Positions 11,853 to 23,573 of a DNA stretch of 64,000 bases are shown here, in pieces. Under the pieces are notes generated by a model. That model had not been told where the DNA came from and did not search any database. It saw only the letters and a list, made by a program, of their open reading frames with translations. Source of the DNA: Actinostola sp. cb2023 (Eukaryota > Cnidaria > Anthozoa > Actiniaria > Actinostolidae). The stretch is from assembly GCA_033675265.1 (NCBI GenBank), contig JAUJYZ010000731.1, forward strand, positions 1-64,000, written 5' to 3'. The first letter of the stretch is position 1; each line of letters starts with the position of its first letter. Both the position numbers and the translations under genes were made by a program.

Positions 11853-12836
11853 GGGAGGTTTTATGGAATCTTTTTCTGACGTCAAAATCTGTCGCGAGTG
11901 GCCGTCAAACCGTCATTTTACTTGCTCAAAACTTCAAATTTAGATCGGTGAAGTCTAAATATCTGTCAAATATACCAAATATAAGTTTCTTATAAACAAA
12001 CAAACAAATGTCATCTAGTTGCTTGAAGAAAAACTAACAGACTTTGAAAGTTAGGTTCGAACATTTTGTAGATCTTGACGGCCACTACGTCACACGTAAA
12101 ACCTCCCATAGATGATATAGAACCTTTGTATAGAACTATAGAACTAGCTTTTGTCCAATCAGTGGTTATTTTAATAACCATAAGATTAAAATTGTTGTAT
12201 TTGCACGGATTCGCCTCGGTAAGCATTATTTTTGAAAGTAGTTTCGAATTCGCTGGCGATTTATTTCCCAACTAATTTGAAATTCACTCTTCCATGGGTA
12301 CGAAGAAGAAGAATAGGTATCTGATTATATGCTGTGAAAGTTTGCAGATGATAGGACGAGTATTTACAGCAAAAAAATCTTATTTCCCCGAGCTGTTTTT
12401 TTTTGAATCGATAATCGAAGTGGAGTGTCCACCCTTTTCATTTTTCTTAACGGGGCCAAGAAAAAAAAAATTTTCGAAAAAAAAATCACCAGGCAGGTTA
12501 AATTAACTGACAACAAAGATGTATAGGGGAAAAAAATACTTTATTTCAAATTTTATTTTTTTACTGAATTTATGCTTGGGCTCCCTGTGATTAAGAGTAA
12601 TTCTACTGTGATATTGCGGATACCTAATAAGTACAACAGGCTTTGAGTAGGGTCCAGCCAGTGGTTGCTACATATACATGTAGATGGGCCAGAATATTAC
12701 ATGCCGTCTTAGCCACTCCAACGTCATTATTTCAGGAATGTATCATGATTCGTAAACCTTTATAATATCCTAATAGGACCTACATCGGTTTCGGGACCAC
12801 AAAACATACTGTTTCCCTTGGTCCCAGTCAATAAGT

Positions 12837-13092
12837 GTTTTGTTATATACCAACTGTCAAAGAACAACAAAAAGATGGGTTTCCCGCTTTTCAAGCGCGA
12901 TTACCAATGCCAATCAAGGTTACAAAGCTCAATCAACTTCCGGTTTTGTTATTGCCGGTCCACAACATATTGTTGCCCGCTGAGAGCTGTTGCCGGGGAA
13001 ACATGAAAACTTGTTTACGTTCACGTGATACCCGCTTGCCCAATCAGAGCACGAGAAAAATGAACTTTGACAGTTGGTATATAACAAGTACA
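12837..13092. mobile_element. MITE with GTTATATACCAACTGTCAAA ends (left arm)
   Basis: Inverted repeats of about 25 bp enclose about 255 bp in the gene-free centre of the palindrome. Mirrored at about 14818-15073. The short open frames here are incidental. Confidence 0.7.
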
Positions 13093-13214
13093 TTTATTTC
13101 ATCCGGGCACATAACATTCAAAACAGTGCAATAGGGATTAGGGACCAGGCAGAGGTGTCTGTCTTGGAAGTGTCTGGCCTATATAAATTGATCCAGTTGA
13201 TTGTATCAAAATGC

Positions 13215-13645
13215 TTAAAGTGCCTATCACCCCTGTGAGATTGTTTTAAAAATCTATTCAATATAGAAGCTGAATAGTTGGTGGGTTCAGTATTTTGTGA
13301 TTTGAACCTTATGTTTATGAGTTATAGAGGTTTGAAATCTCAATATGCAAATTTGATGACGTCTACTAAGGAATTTGCCATGGGCAAAAAAGTTATAAAA
13401 TCATTTTATATAAAGACTGAAAATATTCTGTAAGTTTACAAATGTCAATAATCAGCACAAGGGCGTTTTTGTATAATAAATGAAGTCTTAGTAGACGTCA
13501 TCAAATTTGCATATTGAGATTTCAAACCTCTATAACTCATAAACACAAGGTTCAAATCACAAAATACTGAACCCACCAACTATTCAGCTTATATTGAATA
13601 TATTTTTAAAACAATCTCATAGGGGTGATATAGACACTTTAATAC
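13215..13645. mobile_element. Palindromic MITE next to the palindrome core (left arm)
   Basis: Very long inverted repeats, about 165 bp each, run from TTAAAGTGCCTATCACCCCT through a shared GATGACGTCTACTAAG block. Mirrored at 14265-14695. No coding potential. Confidence 0.8.
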
Positions 13646-13878
13646 AATACAATACAATGTCTGGCTTCGTTTGTCTACAGGCCTCCATCCTATGATGCTG
13701 CTTGCTTGGATTTACTGGACTCAATCCTTACTAGCTACTGAGTTTACTGTGACGGTAATCAGACAATCATTTTGGGTAGCTTTAATTTTGATTTATTATC
13801 ATATCCCGATCTCCTGAAAGTAATATTATTGTTTTATTGAATATATATTTAAACTATCAGTCATCAGTCATTTGAATG

Positions 13879-14011
13879 GGGGGGGGGGGGGGGGGGGGGG
13901 GGGGGGTGGGGGGGGTGGGTAGGAGGGGCAGGGACTGGGTAGAAGGGAAAAAGTCCCCCTTCCCCCCTCCCCTCCCCCCCTCCACCTCCCCCCCCCCCCC
14001 CCCCACCCCCC
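13879..14011. repeat. G-tract/C-tract core of the giant palindrome
   Basis: A G run of more than 25 bases with a few interruptions is followed, after GGGACTGGGTAGAAGGGAAA and AAGTCCC, by a matching C-rich run. The fold centre computed from paired ORFs is about 13955. The core is imperfect: the right arm has about 27 extra bases, including a second AAATGACTG copy, before the C run. Such homopolymer tracts are places where reads and assemblies often fail or fold back. Confidence 0.85.
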
Positions 14012-14264
14012 TTCCCAGTCATTTGAATTTTGAGTTTCAAATGACTGATGACTGATAGTTTAAAATATATATTCAATAAAACAATAATATTACTTTCAGG
14101 AGATCGGGATATGATAATAAATCAAAATTAAAGCTACCCAAAATGATTGTCTGATTACCGTCACAGTAAACTCAGTAGCTAGTAAGGATTGAGTCCAGTA
14201 AATCCAAGCAAGCAGCATCATAGGATGGAGGCCTGTAGACAAACGAAGCCAGACATTGTATTGT

Positions 14265-14695
14265 ATTGTATTAAAGTGTCTATATCACCCCTATGAGATT
14301 GTTTTAAAAATATATTCAATATAAGCTGAATAGTTGGTGGGTTCAGTATTTTGTGATTTGAACCTTGTGTTTATGAGTTATAGAGGTTTGAAATCTCAAT
14401 ATGCAAATTTGATGACGTCTACTAAGACTTCATTTATTATACAAAAACGCCCTTGTGCTGATTATTGACATTTGTAAACTTACAGAATATTTTCAGTCTT
14501 TATATAAAATGATTTTATAACTTTTTTGCCCATGGCAAATTCCTTAGTAGACGTCATCAAATTTGCATATTGAGATTTCAAACCTCTATAACTCATAAAC
14601 ATAAGGTTCAAATCACAAAATACTGAACCCACCAACTATTCAGCTTCTATATTGAATAGATTTTTAAAACAATCTCACAGGGGTGATAGGCACTT
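14265..14695. mobile_element. Palindromic MITE, right-arm copy
   Basis: Mirror copy of the element at 13215-13645. Confidence 0.8.
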
Positions 14696-14817
14696 TAAGC
14701 ATTTTGATACAATCAACTGGATCAATTTATATAGGCCAGACACTTCCAAGACAGACACCTCTGCCTGGTCCCTAATCCCTATTGCACTGTTTTGAATGTT
14801 ATGTGCCCGGATGAAAT

Positions 14818-15073
14818 AAATGTACTTGTTATATACCAACTGTCAAAGTTCATTTTTCTCGTGCTCTGATTGGGCAAGCGGGTATCACGTGAACGTAAAC
14901 AAGTTTTCATGTTTCCCCGGCAACAGCTCTCAGCGGGCAACAATATGTTGTGGACCGGCAATAACAAAACCGGAAGTTGATTGAGCTTTGTAACCTTGAT
15001 TGGCATTGGTAATCGCGCTTGAAAAGCGGGAAACCCATCTTTTTGTTGTTCTTTGACAGTTGGTATATAACAA
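14818..15073. mobile_element. MITE, right-arm copy of 12837-13092
   Basis: Mirror copy with the same GTTATATACCAACTGTCAAA ends. Confidence 0.7.
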
Positions 15074-16057
15074 AACACTTATTGACTGGGACCAAGGGAA
15101 ACAGTATGTTTTGTGGTCCCGAAACCGATGTAGGTCCTATTAGGATATTATAAAGGTTTACGAATCATGATACATTCCTGAAATAATGACGTTGGAGTGG
15201 CTAAGACGGCATGTAATATTCTGGCCCATCTACATGTATATGTAGCAACCACTGGCTGGACCCTACTCAAAGCCTGTTGTACTTATTAGGTATCCGCAAT
15301 ATCACAGTAGAATTACTCTTAATCACAGGGAGCCCAAGCATAAATTCAGTAAAAAAATAAAATTTGAAATAAAGTATTTTTTTCCCCTATACATCTTTGT
15401 TGTCAGTTAATTTAACCTGCCTGGTGATTTTTTTTTCGAAAATTTTTTTTTCTTGGCCCCGTTAAGAAAAATGAAAAGGGTGGACACTCCACTTCGATTA
15501 TCGATTCAAAAAAACAGCTCGGGGAAATAAGATTTTTTTGCTGTAAATACTCGTCCTATCATCTGCAAACTTTCACAGCATATAATCAGATACCTATTCT
15601 TCTTCTTCGTACCCATGGAAGAGTGAATTTCAAATTAGTTGGGAAATAAATCGCCAGCGAATTCGAAACTACTTTCAAAAATAATGCTTACCGAGGCGAA
15701 TCCGTGCAAATACAACAATTTTAATCTTATGGTTATTAAAATAACCACTGATTGGACAAAAGCTAGTTCTATAGTTCTATACAAAGGTTCTATATCATCT
15801 ATGGGAGGTTTTACGTGTGACGTAGTGGCCGTCAAGATCTACAAAATGTTCGAACCTAACTTTCAAAGTCTGTTAGTTTTTCTTCAAGCAACTAGATGAC
15901 ATTTGTTTGTTTGTTTATAAGAAACTTATATTTGGTATATTTGACAGATATTTAGACTTCACCGATCTAAATTTGAAGTTTTGAGCAAGTAAAATGACGG
16001 TTTGACGGCCACTCGCGACAGATTTTGACGTCAGAAAAAGATTCCATAAAACCTCCC

Positions 16058-16272
16058 ATTCCAATAAACGTTGATCACGGACGATCTGAAATGGATGGTC
16101 TGGGACTAAACGGAATTGTGAGCTGAGCTTAAATTTGCATAATCCATCAAAGTGCTCACTAGAAGTGGCAAAAGGCTGACTATCTTACGAATTATTATAA
16201 TATCACGCCCAGAATTCCTCTCGGTCTGAGATCAACCGTTTCAGATCGTCCGTGATCAACGTTTATTGGAAT
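16058..16272. mobile_element. MITE, right-arm copy of 11638-11852
   Basis: Mirror copy with ATTCCAATAAACGTTG ends, about 300 bp upstream of the ALKBH8 start codon. Confidence 0.75.
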
Positions 16273-16566
16273 AGGTGTAAGATAACTGTTCATTCTGACA
16301 CAAAATTCGCTTCAGTTCAAAAGCAAGAATCCACAATTTAACTTTTAGGTTCAAAATGGCAAGCGAAACTCACCTTATGGTCTAAATGTGCAGCAATCCT
16401 TTTCAACCTGGGTCCAGAGCTCATCTATAGTACAGTAAGGCAGTGTTCTGCTACGTACGTACTTTATCTGCAATCTGGACATTGTCACATCTTGAGCCCT
16501 TTATCCTTTTGGTCAGCGACTGTGATGTCACGGCCAAGGAGACTGAACACTAGTCCTAATTCCAAG

Positions 16567-19500
16567 ATGGCGGCAAGAAATTGCATGAAATGGTGCGGAG
16601 AAAAGCTCACGAAATCCGAGAAAAGAGCTCTCCGCAAGCAGAGATGTAAAATGCATTCACTACACAGAAATAACGCAGAAATCGAGATAGCTGAAGAGCC
16701 AACATCGCACTTGCTAATCGGTAATGGTGGCTTAATGAATGGCATTGATCGCACGCAAATCGTTGGGTTGTTTAGAATATTTGGTATTGTTGACAAGGTG
16801 ACAATGGTGCCTCATCGCTCTTATTCCTTTGTTACGTTCAGTAATGTCGACGACGCGAAGAAAGCTATGAACGATATTAATGGTAGAAAGCTTGATTCCT
16901 CTGTGGAGTTCAGTAAATCGGGAGTCATTTTATACTTGTCGTACTTGAAACACGTGCCTGATGACGTCATAGGTCCAAGGAACGATAGACCTCCCGGTCT
17001 CGTGTTAGTAGAGAACTTTATTGACGAGGAAGAAGAGGAAGAGTTGTTGGATGCGTTAAAGTGGTATAATATGAAAGATAAAGACAAAACTGAGAGTGAT
17101 TTGTCAGAGACAGGTACATGGAATATTAATAGCAGAATGAAAGACTGTACATGTAATTGCATGGTAACATTACCTGACATGCTGTATTATGTACAGTATA
17201 GGGGTGCTGGGAAAGGGTAGTCCAGAACCATGTTTATTCCAAATCAAATGTCAGTCATTTTCAGGGTTGTGAAATTGCGTCAAAAACACTCATTTTTGAT
17301 TTCTATGAAAAACAAATTGAACTAATGCCCAGAAATCAGACCTGTAAGTCAGTTTACTTGAGGTTAAAATTTGAAGAGTTATCTAGTTGTCTCTAATAAC
17401 TGGCCATGAGATCGATGTTACAAAAATTCAGAAAGTTAGAATATTTCAAAGCAGTATCTATTTTTACAGGCAGTTCCGGGCACCATGTAGCCTCCTAAAG
17501 CAGACCCGTGTCCAGGCTTCAGTTTTACTTCGCTGACCACTGGGTCTGCTCAGATGAACCATACATTCCTTTCCAATTGTTATACGCCCATTGAACTAGC
17601 CAATGAAATCACTCGTATTATCAGTGCCAAAACAGTTCCCACACTTTGAGTTATTTTTAGAGATATCGTGTTGCAAAGCTCTAGCTTGTTTTAAAATATT
17701 CATAATCTGATCAATGATGTTTAAACCCGGTTAAATGACCACAGATAATGATAACACTACAAAGAAAATCATCAACGAGGACTTGTGCTTTATTTGTGCC
17801 AAAAGTGAGTCAAAGGAGAGGAAACCCGGAAATATTCTGACGAACGAAAGTTAATTTACTGGCACTCTTGTCCCGTACTTTGGATATCAACATACAAGAA
17901 TATTTTGAATACGGTAACTCTTTGTCTGAAGTTGAAGTTGCTTTGCTAAAGTGAATAAATGACCAGAATCGTGTGTACCGTTGTCATAGATCAATTTCAA
18001 TGCTTGATATATCAGTAATGACTTTCCATGACAAGTCGGAAGTTGACGAACAAATCCTTTTGTTCAAAATAAATCGCTCGGATCGATTGACTTTTGCTGG
18101 TGGATATTCAACTGTTGAATTTTGAAAACATCACATCGCTAGCTTGAAAACTCTTCAAACAGTACGAACTGTCAGTTCACGTGATGTTTGTTCGTGGAAG
18201 TCCATAGAGGTCAAAGTCCGCACCACCACAGATTTAAGAGGTTCGTTCTGATTGGCTAATCCACTGGAAAGGAATGTATGGCTCAGCTGAGCAGACCCAG
18301 TGGTCAGCGAAGTAAAACTGAAGCCTGGACATGGGTCTGCTTTAGGAGGCTAGGCACCATGGGAATCAAAGGGTTAAAAAGGAATAATGTAGTTATCACC
18401 ATTTGTCTGTGAAAACAGATACTTGGCAACTACGGTACAATTCTATTTCAAAGGGCCTACGAATATGCCTTCGGCATGGCTGATACAAGTTACTGCATTC
18501 CTTTCTGCTTGAGTAATCTGCTTTGTGTTTATGTTATAATACAACAATAATTTCATGTTACTATTTACTATTCATATAAGAAAATATTCCTGAAAACTAG
18601 TGTATATAAAAAGCTAACTTGATTTGATATCTCTTATATTTAGCACAAAAGCAACTGAAGCACAGAAGAGTCAAACACTTTGGTTATGAATTTCTCTATG
18701 GAACAAATAACGTTGATGTAGCAAAACCTCTGCCTGGGGGTATCCCTGTGGTTTGTAATGGTATCTTACAACGCATGGTATCAAGTGGTCATGTAGACAG
18801 TACACCAGACCAACTGACAGTGAATGAATATACTCCTGGACAGGGTGTGTAGTAGGAAATCAACCTCCTTTCTTAATATGTACACAATCATTGCCAGTTA
18901 TTGGTGTTACCTCTCTATTATAATATTACCTTATATTATATTGATCCCTCTATAAGGGAACCCAATCATTTTTTTCTGAAACTATTGTAAAAATGAAAAT
19001 TGGATTCCCTGTGGCAATCACCTAAAAATGAATGGAATGGAGTTCCTGTGGTTGAAATACTGAGATAGACTGGGGAGACATTTATCCTGTGTCTCATCTC
19101 TGTGCACACAACCTACAAGCAATCATAGGCCTTTTCACGGATAGACCGGAAGTGGCCGAACGCAATGCATTGTGGACTATATTCGGCACAAACACAACAA
19201 TCTGAGCGCCATTTTGGATCGGAGAACTCCGGAAGAACATAAACAAACTCACTTCATCATGCCTCGGTGTACCGTGATGGGCTGCAATATGACACGAGAT
19301 ATCGAGAAAGGTTCGTTCTATTGTCTTTCTTCGTTTCTTTGTGTATAATGGCAATTTGAATAGCATAAAATGAAAATTATACGTGGTCATGGGCTCCTGA
19401 CGTGGTAGACCGTATAATGTAGTTACTAGAGATTACTATATTTTACTAATCTTAATGCCACATGTCAAGGAGTATTTCGTGTCATTATTGCATGCTGCCC

Positions 19501-22500
19501 ATATGGCGCCTGGATTGTTGTGTTTGTGCCGAATCTAGACCAGAATGCACTCCGTTCAGCTACTTCCGGTCTATCCGTGAAAAGGTCTATGCACACAATG
19601 TTCAGAGTTCCTACCACAGGAAGCCCATTCAGAGAAAAAAATCACATACAGGAAACCTGAATATACTTTTTCTTTTTTACAAATAACCTCAGTAAAACAG
19701 CTGAGCTTCTGGTGAGAGTTTTTGTTGTAATGACATTGCAGGTATACCACCTCATGTGGACACTCATTCGGTTTTTGAGGAAGGAATCATATCACTCAGT
19801 CTTGGTGCCAAGGTACATTAACTAACATTATGTAGAGTTGTTTTCGCATGAGTGATAAACCTATGAGACATCTATTCAACCAATCACAGCATGGAAAATC
19901 ATTGCTCAACCAATCAGAATGCTTGGTCACAACACGGTCACGGCATCCCACTCATACGAAAACCGTCTCTATTGCCACATCATACGAAATTTTGAAACTC
20001 AGAAAAGTTATCTTTGTTGCGCGATAAGTTGTGCGACAACCTGCATGACTTTGTTGCACTATTTACTTGGCCTTGCATTGAGGTTATTGTATGCGCACGT
20101 CTTTTTGATGGGCTTCCTGTGGTAGACTGTTGTATCCTGAATTGTACGTGTTGTTCGAATAATATTATCTAATATCTAATATTATGTTAGTACTGTTACA
20201 TTATTTCATTGTTGTTGTTGTTGTTTCCTGATGTTTCAACAAGTGTCTTCCATCCATTACTTTTTAAATAGATTACAATGGAGTTTCGCCATCCTGGTGG
20301 ACAACACATTCCTGTCTTGTTGCCGAGAAGAAGTTTGTTGGTTATGACTGGTGAAAGTAGATACCAATGGACCCATGGGTAAATAGATATATTTCATGTT
20401 GCATGCTGAGTCACACAGGCTTGTGTAGCCTGCGAAAGCAGCCACATCTTATGCACTCACCAAACGAGGGAAGGTCGTTTGATGAGTGCATAAGAGGTGG
20501 CTGCTTTCGCAGGCTAATGCTTATATCACCTGTGTGAAATTAGTAATTTATTGTGGGAAGTTTGAAACAAATTTTATAGATACGACAAAAGTTACAGGCA
20601 TCCAAAGTTTGCTGGCTGTATAATGATTTGTCTGCCAACATACAGTTTGGACGCATGTAACTTTCATCCTATCTAAGAAATTCATTTTTAACTTTCCACA
20701 TTCACTAATTTCAGCGTGCATTGTTCCGATTGTGATATTTCTGTGGGTCTTGGGAGGAAATGTAAAACGTCACGTGACAAATGGCAGAAGCTCATTCAAC
20801 AGTCATTTGTATTTTCCAGCATCACACCCCGCAAATTTGATATTATCAATGAAGATCCGCAACCAAGAGAGAATGAAGCAAACGCGCTGGATCATATCGA
20901 CAAATGTGACTCCAATAGCTTCTCGACAGGTGTCACCCAGTACCAACGACAAACACGAATATCCTTAACGTTTCGTAAAATCAGACGTGAACCGTGCAAG
21001 TGCAGTTTCCCCAAACAATGCGACTCTCAAAACTACAAAGATCACTCTTCACCAGACTCCGACGCTTACACTCTCCCCACGACCCTACAAGATGCTGAGA
21101 GATTGGAATCCACCCATGTACATGACGTTTATGAAAAGATCGCTGAACATTTTAGTGACACTCGTCACTCACCATGGCCAAAGATTGCCAAGTTCTTACG
21201 GGATCTGCCCAATGGTAGCTTGGTTGCTGATATCGGGTGTGGCAATGGAAAATATCTGGGAATAAACGAGGACATTTTCAAGACAGGCTCAGATAGGAGC
21301 TTTAATCTTGCGGCTATCGCGAAAGAGAGAGGACATTCGGTCATTGTCTGTGATGTTTTAGACCTTCCGTACAGGTACCTTGCCTTCTCCCTCTGAGTAC
21401 CTCCCCCCTCGGGTCTCTTCTGGTTGTCACTAATGCCCCATTCACACCAAAACGTGTTTAGTTAAACTGGGTTTTTCTTGCTTCTATAATCTGAGAGCTT
21501 CTAATTTCACAAGAATCAAACTATCTGGTATTTATACTATGCAACACAAAGGACAGTTTAGCAGCAGTTTTGTACCAAATGTTGCGTGGCGTTTGTAGAT
21601 ATTTTTCTAAGCCTGTTTAGTTAAACCACTTTAAAACATGTTTTAGCCTTGGTGTGAACGGGGCAAGTCTAAAATAGAAAATAATAATAATCTTTATTTA
21701 CAAGAACAATACCACGTAGTGAATGATTTACGCACCTACAGTACCCACCATAAAAAACACCTCAGTGAAGAGTTTGGAAACCTACTTGTTAATAAAATAC
21801 TAAACAGAGGCTCGATATGCATTTATGATCAGATTAGAGTGACAGACGGTGGGGGTGCAAGGTTTCTAGTAATTCATCCTTTGCAACATTTTAAGTAACT
21901 TATTTTACATTTTTATCAGGTCGGAGGCATTTGACGTATGCATATGTATCGCCGTTCTTCACCATTTGTCCACGACCGAGCGCAGACTCGAAGGTTTGAG
22001 AGAACTGGTACGAATCGTTAGACCTGGTGGACTGGTACTAGTGTACGTTTGGGCCCTGGAACAAAACCTTGAGAAAATCAAGAAAGCAGATTTGAAGGAA
22101 ATACAATTCAGTGCCAAAGAACGAGGTGAAAACACTGGAACACATTCGAACACTGGTAATGATTCTGGAATGCTTACAAACACTGTCCCTGATGCAAGTA
22201 CGGTGAGTCAAATTGGCAATGACTCAGTTGGAAGAGAAACACTAAAAGTCCAAGTAAACATGAAACGAGAAGTTTTCGAGCAGCAGGATTTATTTGTCCC
22301 GTGGAAATTCAAAGGCGGAAGTCAAGACAAAAGTATTAAAAAGACACAAGAGACCGACGGTGGTGGTGATCCCGCCGCAACCGGATGTAAAGTATTTCAT
22401 CGCTTTTATCACGTGTTTAAAGAGGGCGAATTGTCGGACTTGTGCAGTCGTCTTGACAACGTGGTTGCTAAGGACCTGTACTATGATCGTGGAAATTGGT

Positions 22501-22526
22501 GCATTGTGCTAGAGAAGAAAACTTAG
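16567..22526 (+). CDS. ALKBH8: ALKBH8 tRNA hydroxylase/methyltransferase (right arm, intact)
   Basis: There are six exons: 16567-17113, 18644-18844, 19742-19812, 20272-20378, 20820-21374 and 21920-22526. All junctions are GT/AG and phases agree, giving 695 residues (human about 664). Order: RNA-recognition motif (about 47-125); AlkB 2-oxoglutarate/Fe(II) dioxygenase with iron ligands H254, D256 and H308 and the 2OG-binding RISLTFR (355-361); a cysteine cluster CKCSFPKQC; then an SAM-dependent methyltransferase with DIGCGNGKY (446-454). In animals ALKBH8 with TRMT112 methylates wobble cm5U to mcm5U, and the dioxygenase hydroxylates mcm5U in some tRNAs. I chose the methionine at 16567 because it begins the conserved basic N-terminus; two in-frame ATGs lie upstream (16492, 16525). 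The left-arm copy is frameshifted. Confidence 0.93.
17488..18352. mobile_element. hAT-type element, right-arm copy
   Basis: Mirror copy of 9557-10422 in ALKBH8 intron 1, with TAGCCTCC ends and the same flanking repeat. Confidence 0.8.
19124..19591. mobile_element. TIR element with possible THAP-like exon, right-arm copy
   Basis: Mirror copy of 8317-8784. The [10 protein letters not shown] frame is on the plus strand here, from about 19258. Confidence 0.55.
20426..20516. repeat. 91-bp hairpin, right-arm copy
   Basis: Mirror copy of 7392-7482 in ALKBH8 intron 4. Confidence 0.85.
21434..21665. mobile_element. TGCCCC-end MITE, right-arm copy
   Basis: Mirror copy of 6243-6474 in ALKBH8 intron 5. 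Confidence 0.7.
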
Positions 22527-22567
22527 AAGTTGGCGGTTTTGTTTGATTTGTAAAACATATATATTTT

Positions 22568-22882
22568 AATAGACCTTTTTACCGATACGGCGGCCATCTT
22601 GAATTATGGGATGCCCAGGGTGCAAGCTAGTAACCATTTGGCCATGAAAAACTACGAAAACCTAATTTAAAGCAATGAATTTGTACAAAATTATACAACA
22701 ATACACAACACATGTAGATAGTAAGCCATAGAACACTATAGTTAGAGTGAAATAGTATATTGACGCGACTCCACATGTACAGTTTTTGGGAGTTTTTTGG
22801 TCATTTGCACCCTGAGGATCCCATAATGTTTTAGCCAAAACAATAGAATCCAAAATGGCCGCCGTATCGGTAAAAAGGTATA
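22568..22882. mobile_element. ATAGACC-end MITE, right-arm copy
   Basis: Mirror copy of 5026-5340, starting about 40 bp after the ALKBH8 stop codon. Confidence 0.75.
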
Positions 22883-23107
22883 TTATTCTATGTAGATACA
22901 GTCAAATGTAACAATACCTCTACCCTTCCACTGGTTCGCTAATAAACCAGCCATCCTTGCTTACTCCCAGCGTTTATTTTATTACCATGGATTGCAGAGT
23001 TTACTCGTTGTCTGGACGATGTTTTCCCTCGCGACGTCCAGTCCAAAGTACAGTAACAACAACAATAGTAGTTTATTATATTGCGATACTCAAATGCGCA
23101 TTACAAA

Positions 23108-23277
23108 CTAGCCTCCTCCGCAGCCAACTCTGCGGATTATTTGAAATTCGGAAATTGGGCTTCCTGTGGTAAAATGAGAGAAAGAAAACCTCCGTCTTCT
23201 CACTCGCCATAGGAATCCCAATTCTGGTTAGGAATCGCAATTCCGAAGAGCTATAGAGAGGCCTGCGGAGGAGGCTA
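23108..23277. mobile_element. 170-bp hAT-type element, right-arm copy
   Basis: Mirror copy of 4631-4800, flanked by the 8-bp repeat in both arms. Confidence 0.85.
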
Positions 23278-23573
23278 ATTACAAATATTTTCCAATCGTA
23301 AAACCGACTCGGAAACCCCCCCGGAAAAGTACAGTAGCTTTCATACCGTATCTAGAAATGATTAGTTGCATATCGGATCACAGAACAGCGGTATACAAAT
23401 CACCTCTAGAAACGTTGTACGCGTCACTTCTAACTACGGTATGAAAGTACTGAAAGATAGCCATTTAAAAGCCTCCAATTTGCGCTTTGAACGTTGCTTA
23501 TTTATTATAGTGTCCCCAATTAGTTGTATAAGCTAAATACTTTGACACTGAAATAAAGTCATTATTATTATTA

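Larger units (their letters stand above)
1..13954. repeat. Left arm of giant palindrome
   Basis: Every gene and repeat in this stretch reappears as reverse complement in the right arm. Paired coordinates sum to about 27908-27913 over bases 1000-13900, and to about 32355 for bases 1-950 because the right arm holds 4.4 kb more. All six ALKBH8 exons, both galactosyltransferase exons and the thioredoxin-like gene are mirrored, with mostly identical non-coding DNA between them. The arm is cut by the window start, so its true length is unknown. It could be a real inverted duplication, two haplotypes joined head to head, or a fold-back artefact. Confidence 0.95.

Noticed and set aside
13864..14076. 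70-codon Gly/Pro-rich frame across the centre
   Set aside because: It only translates the G and C homopolymer runs.
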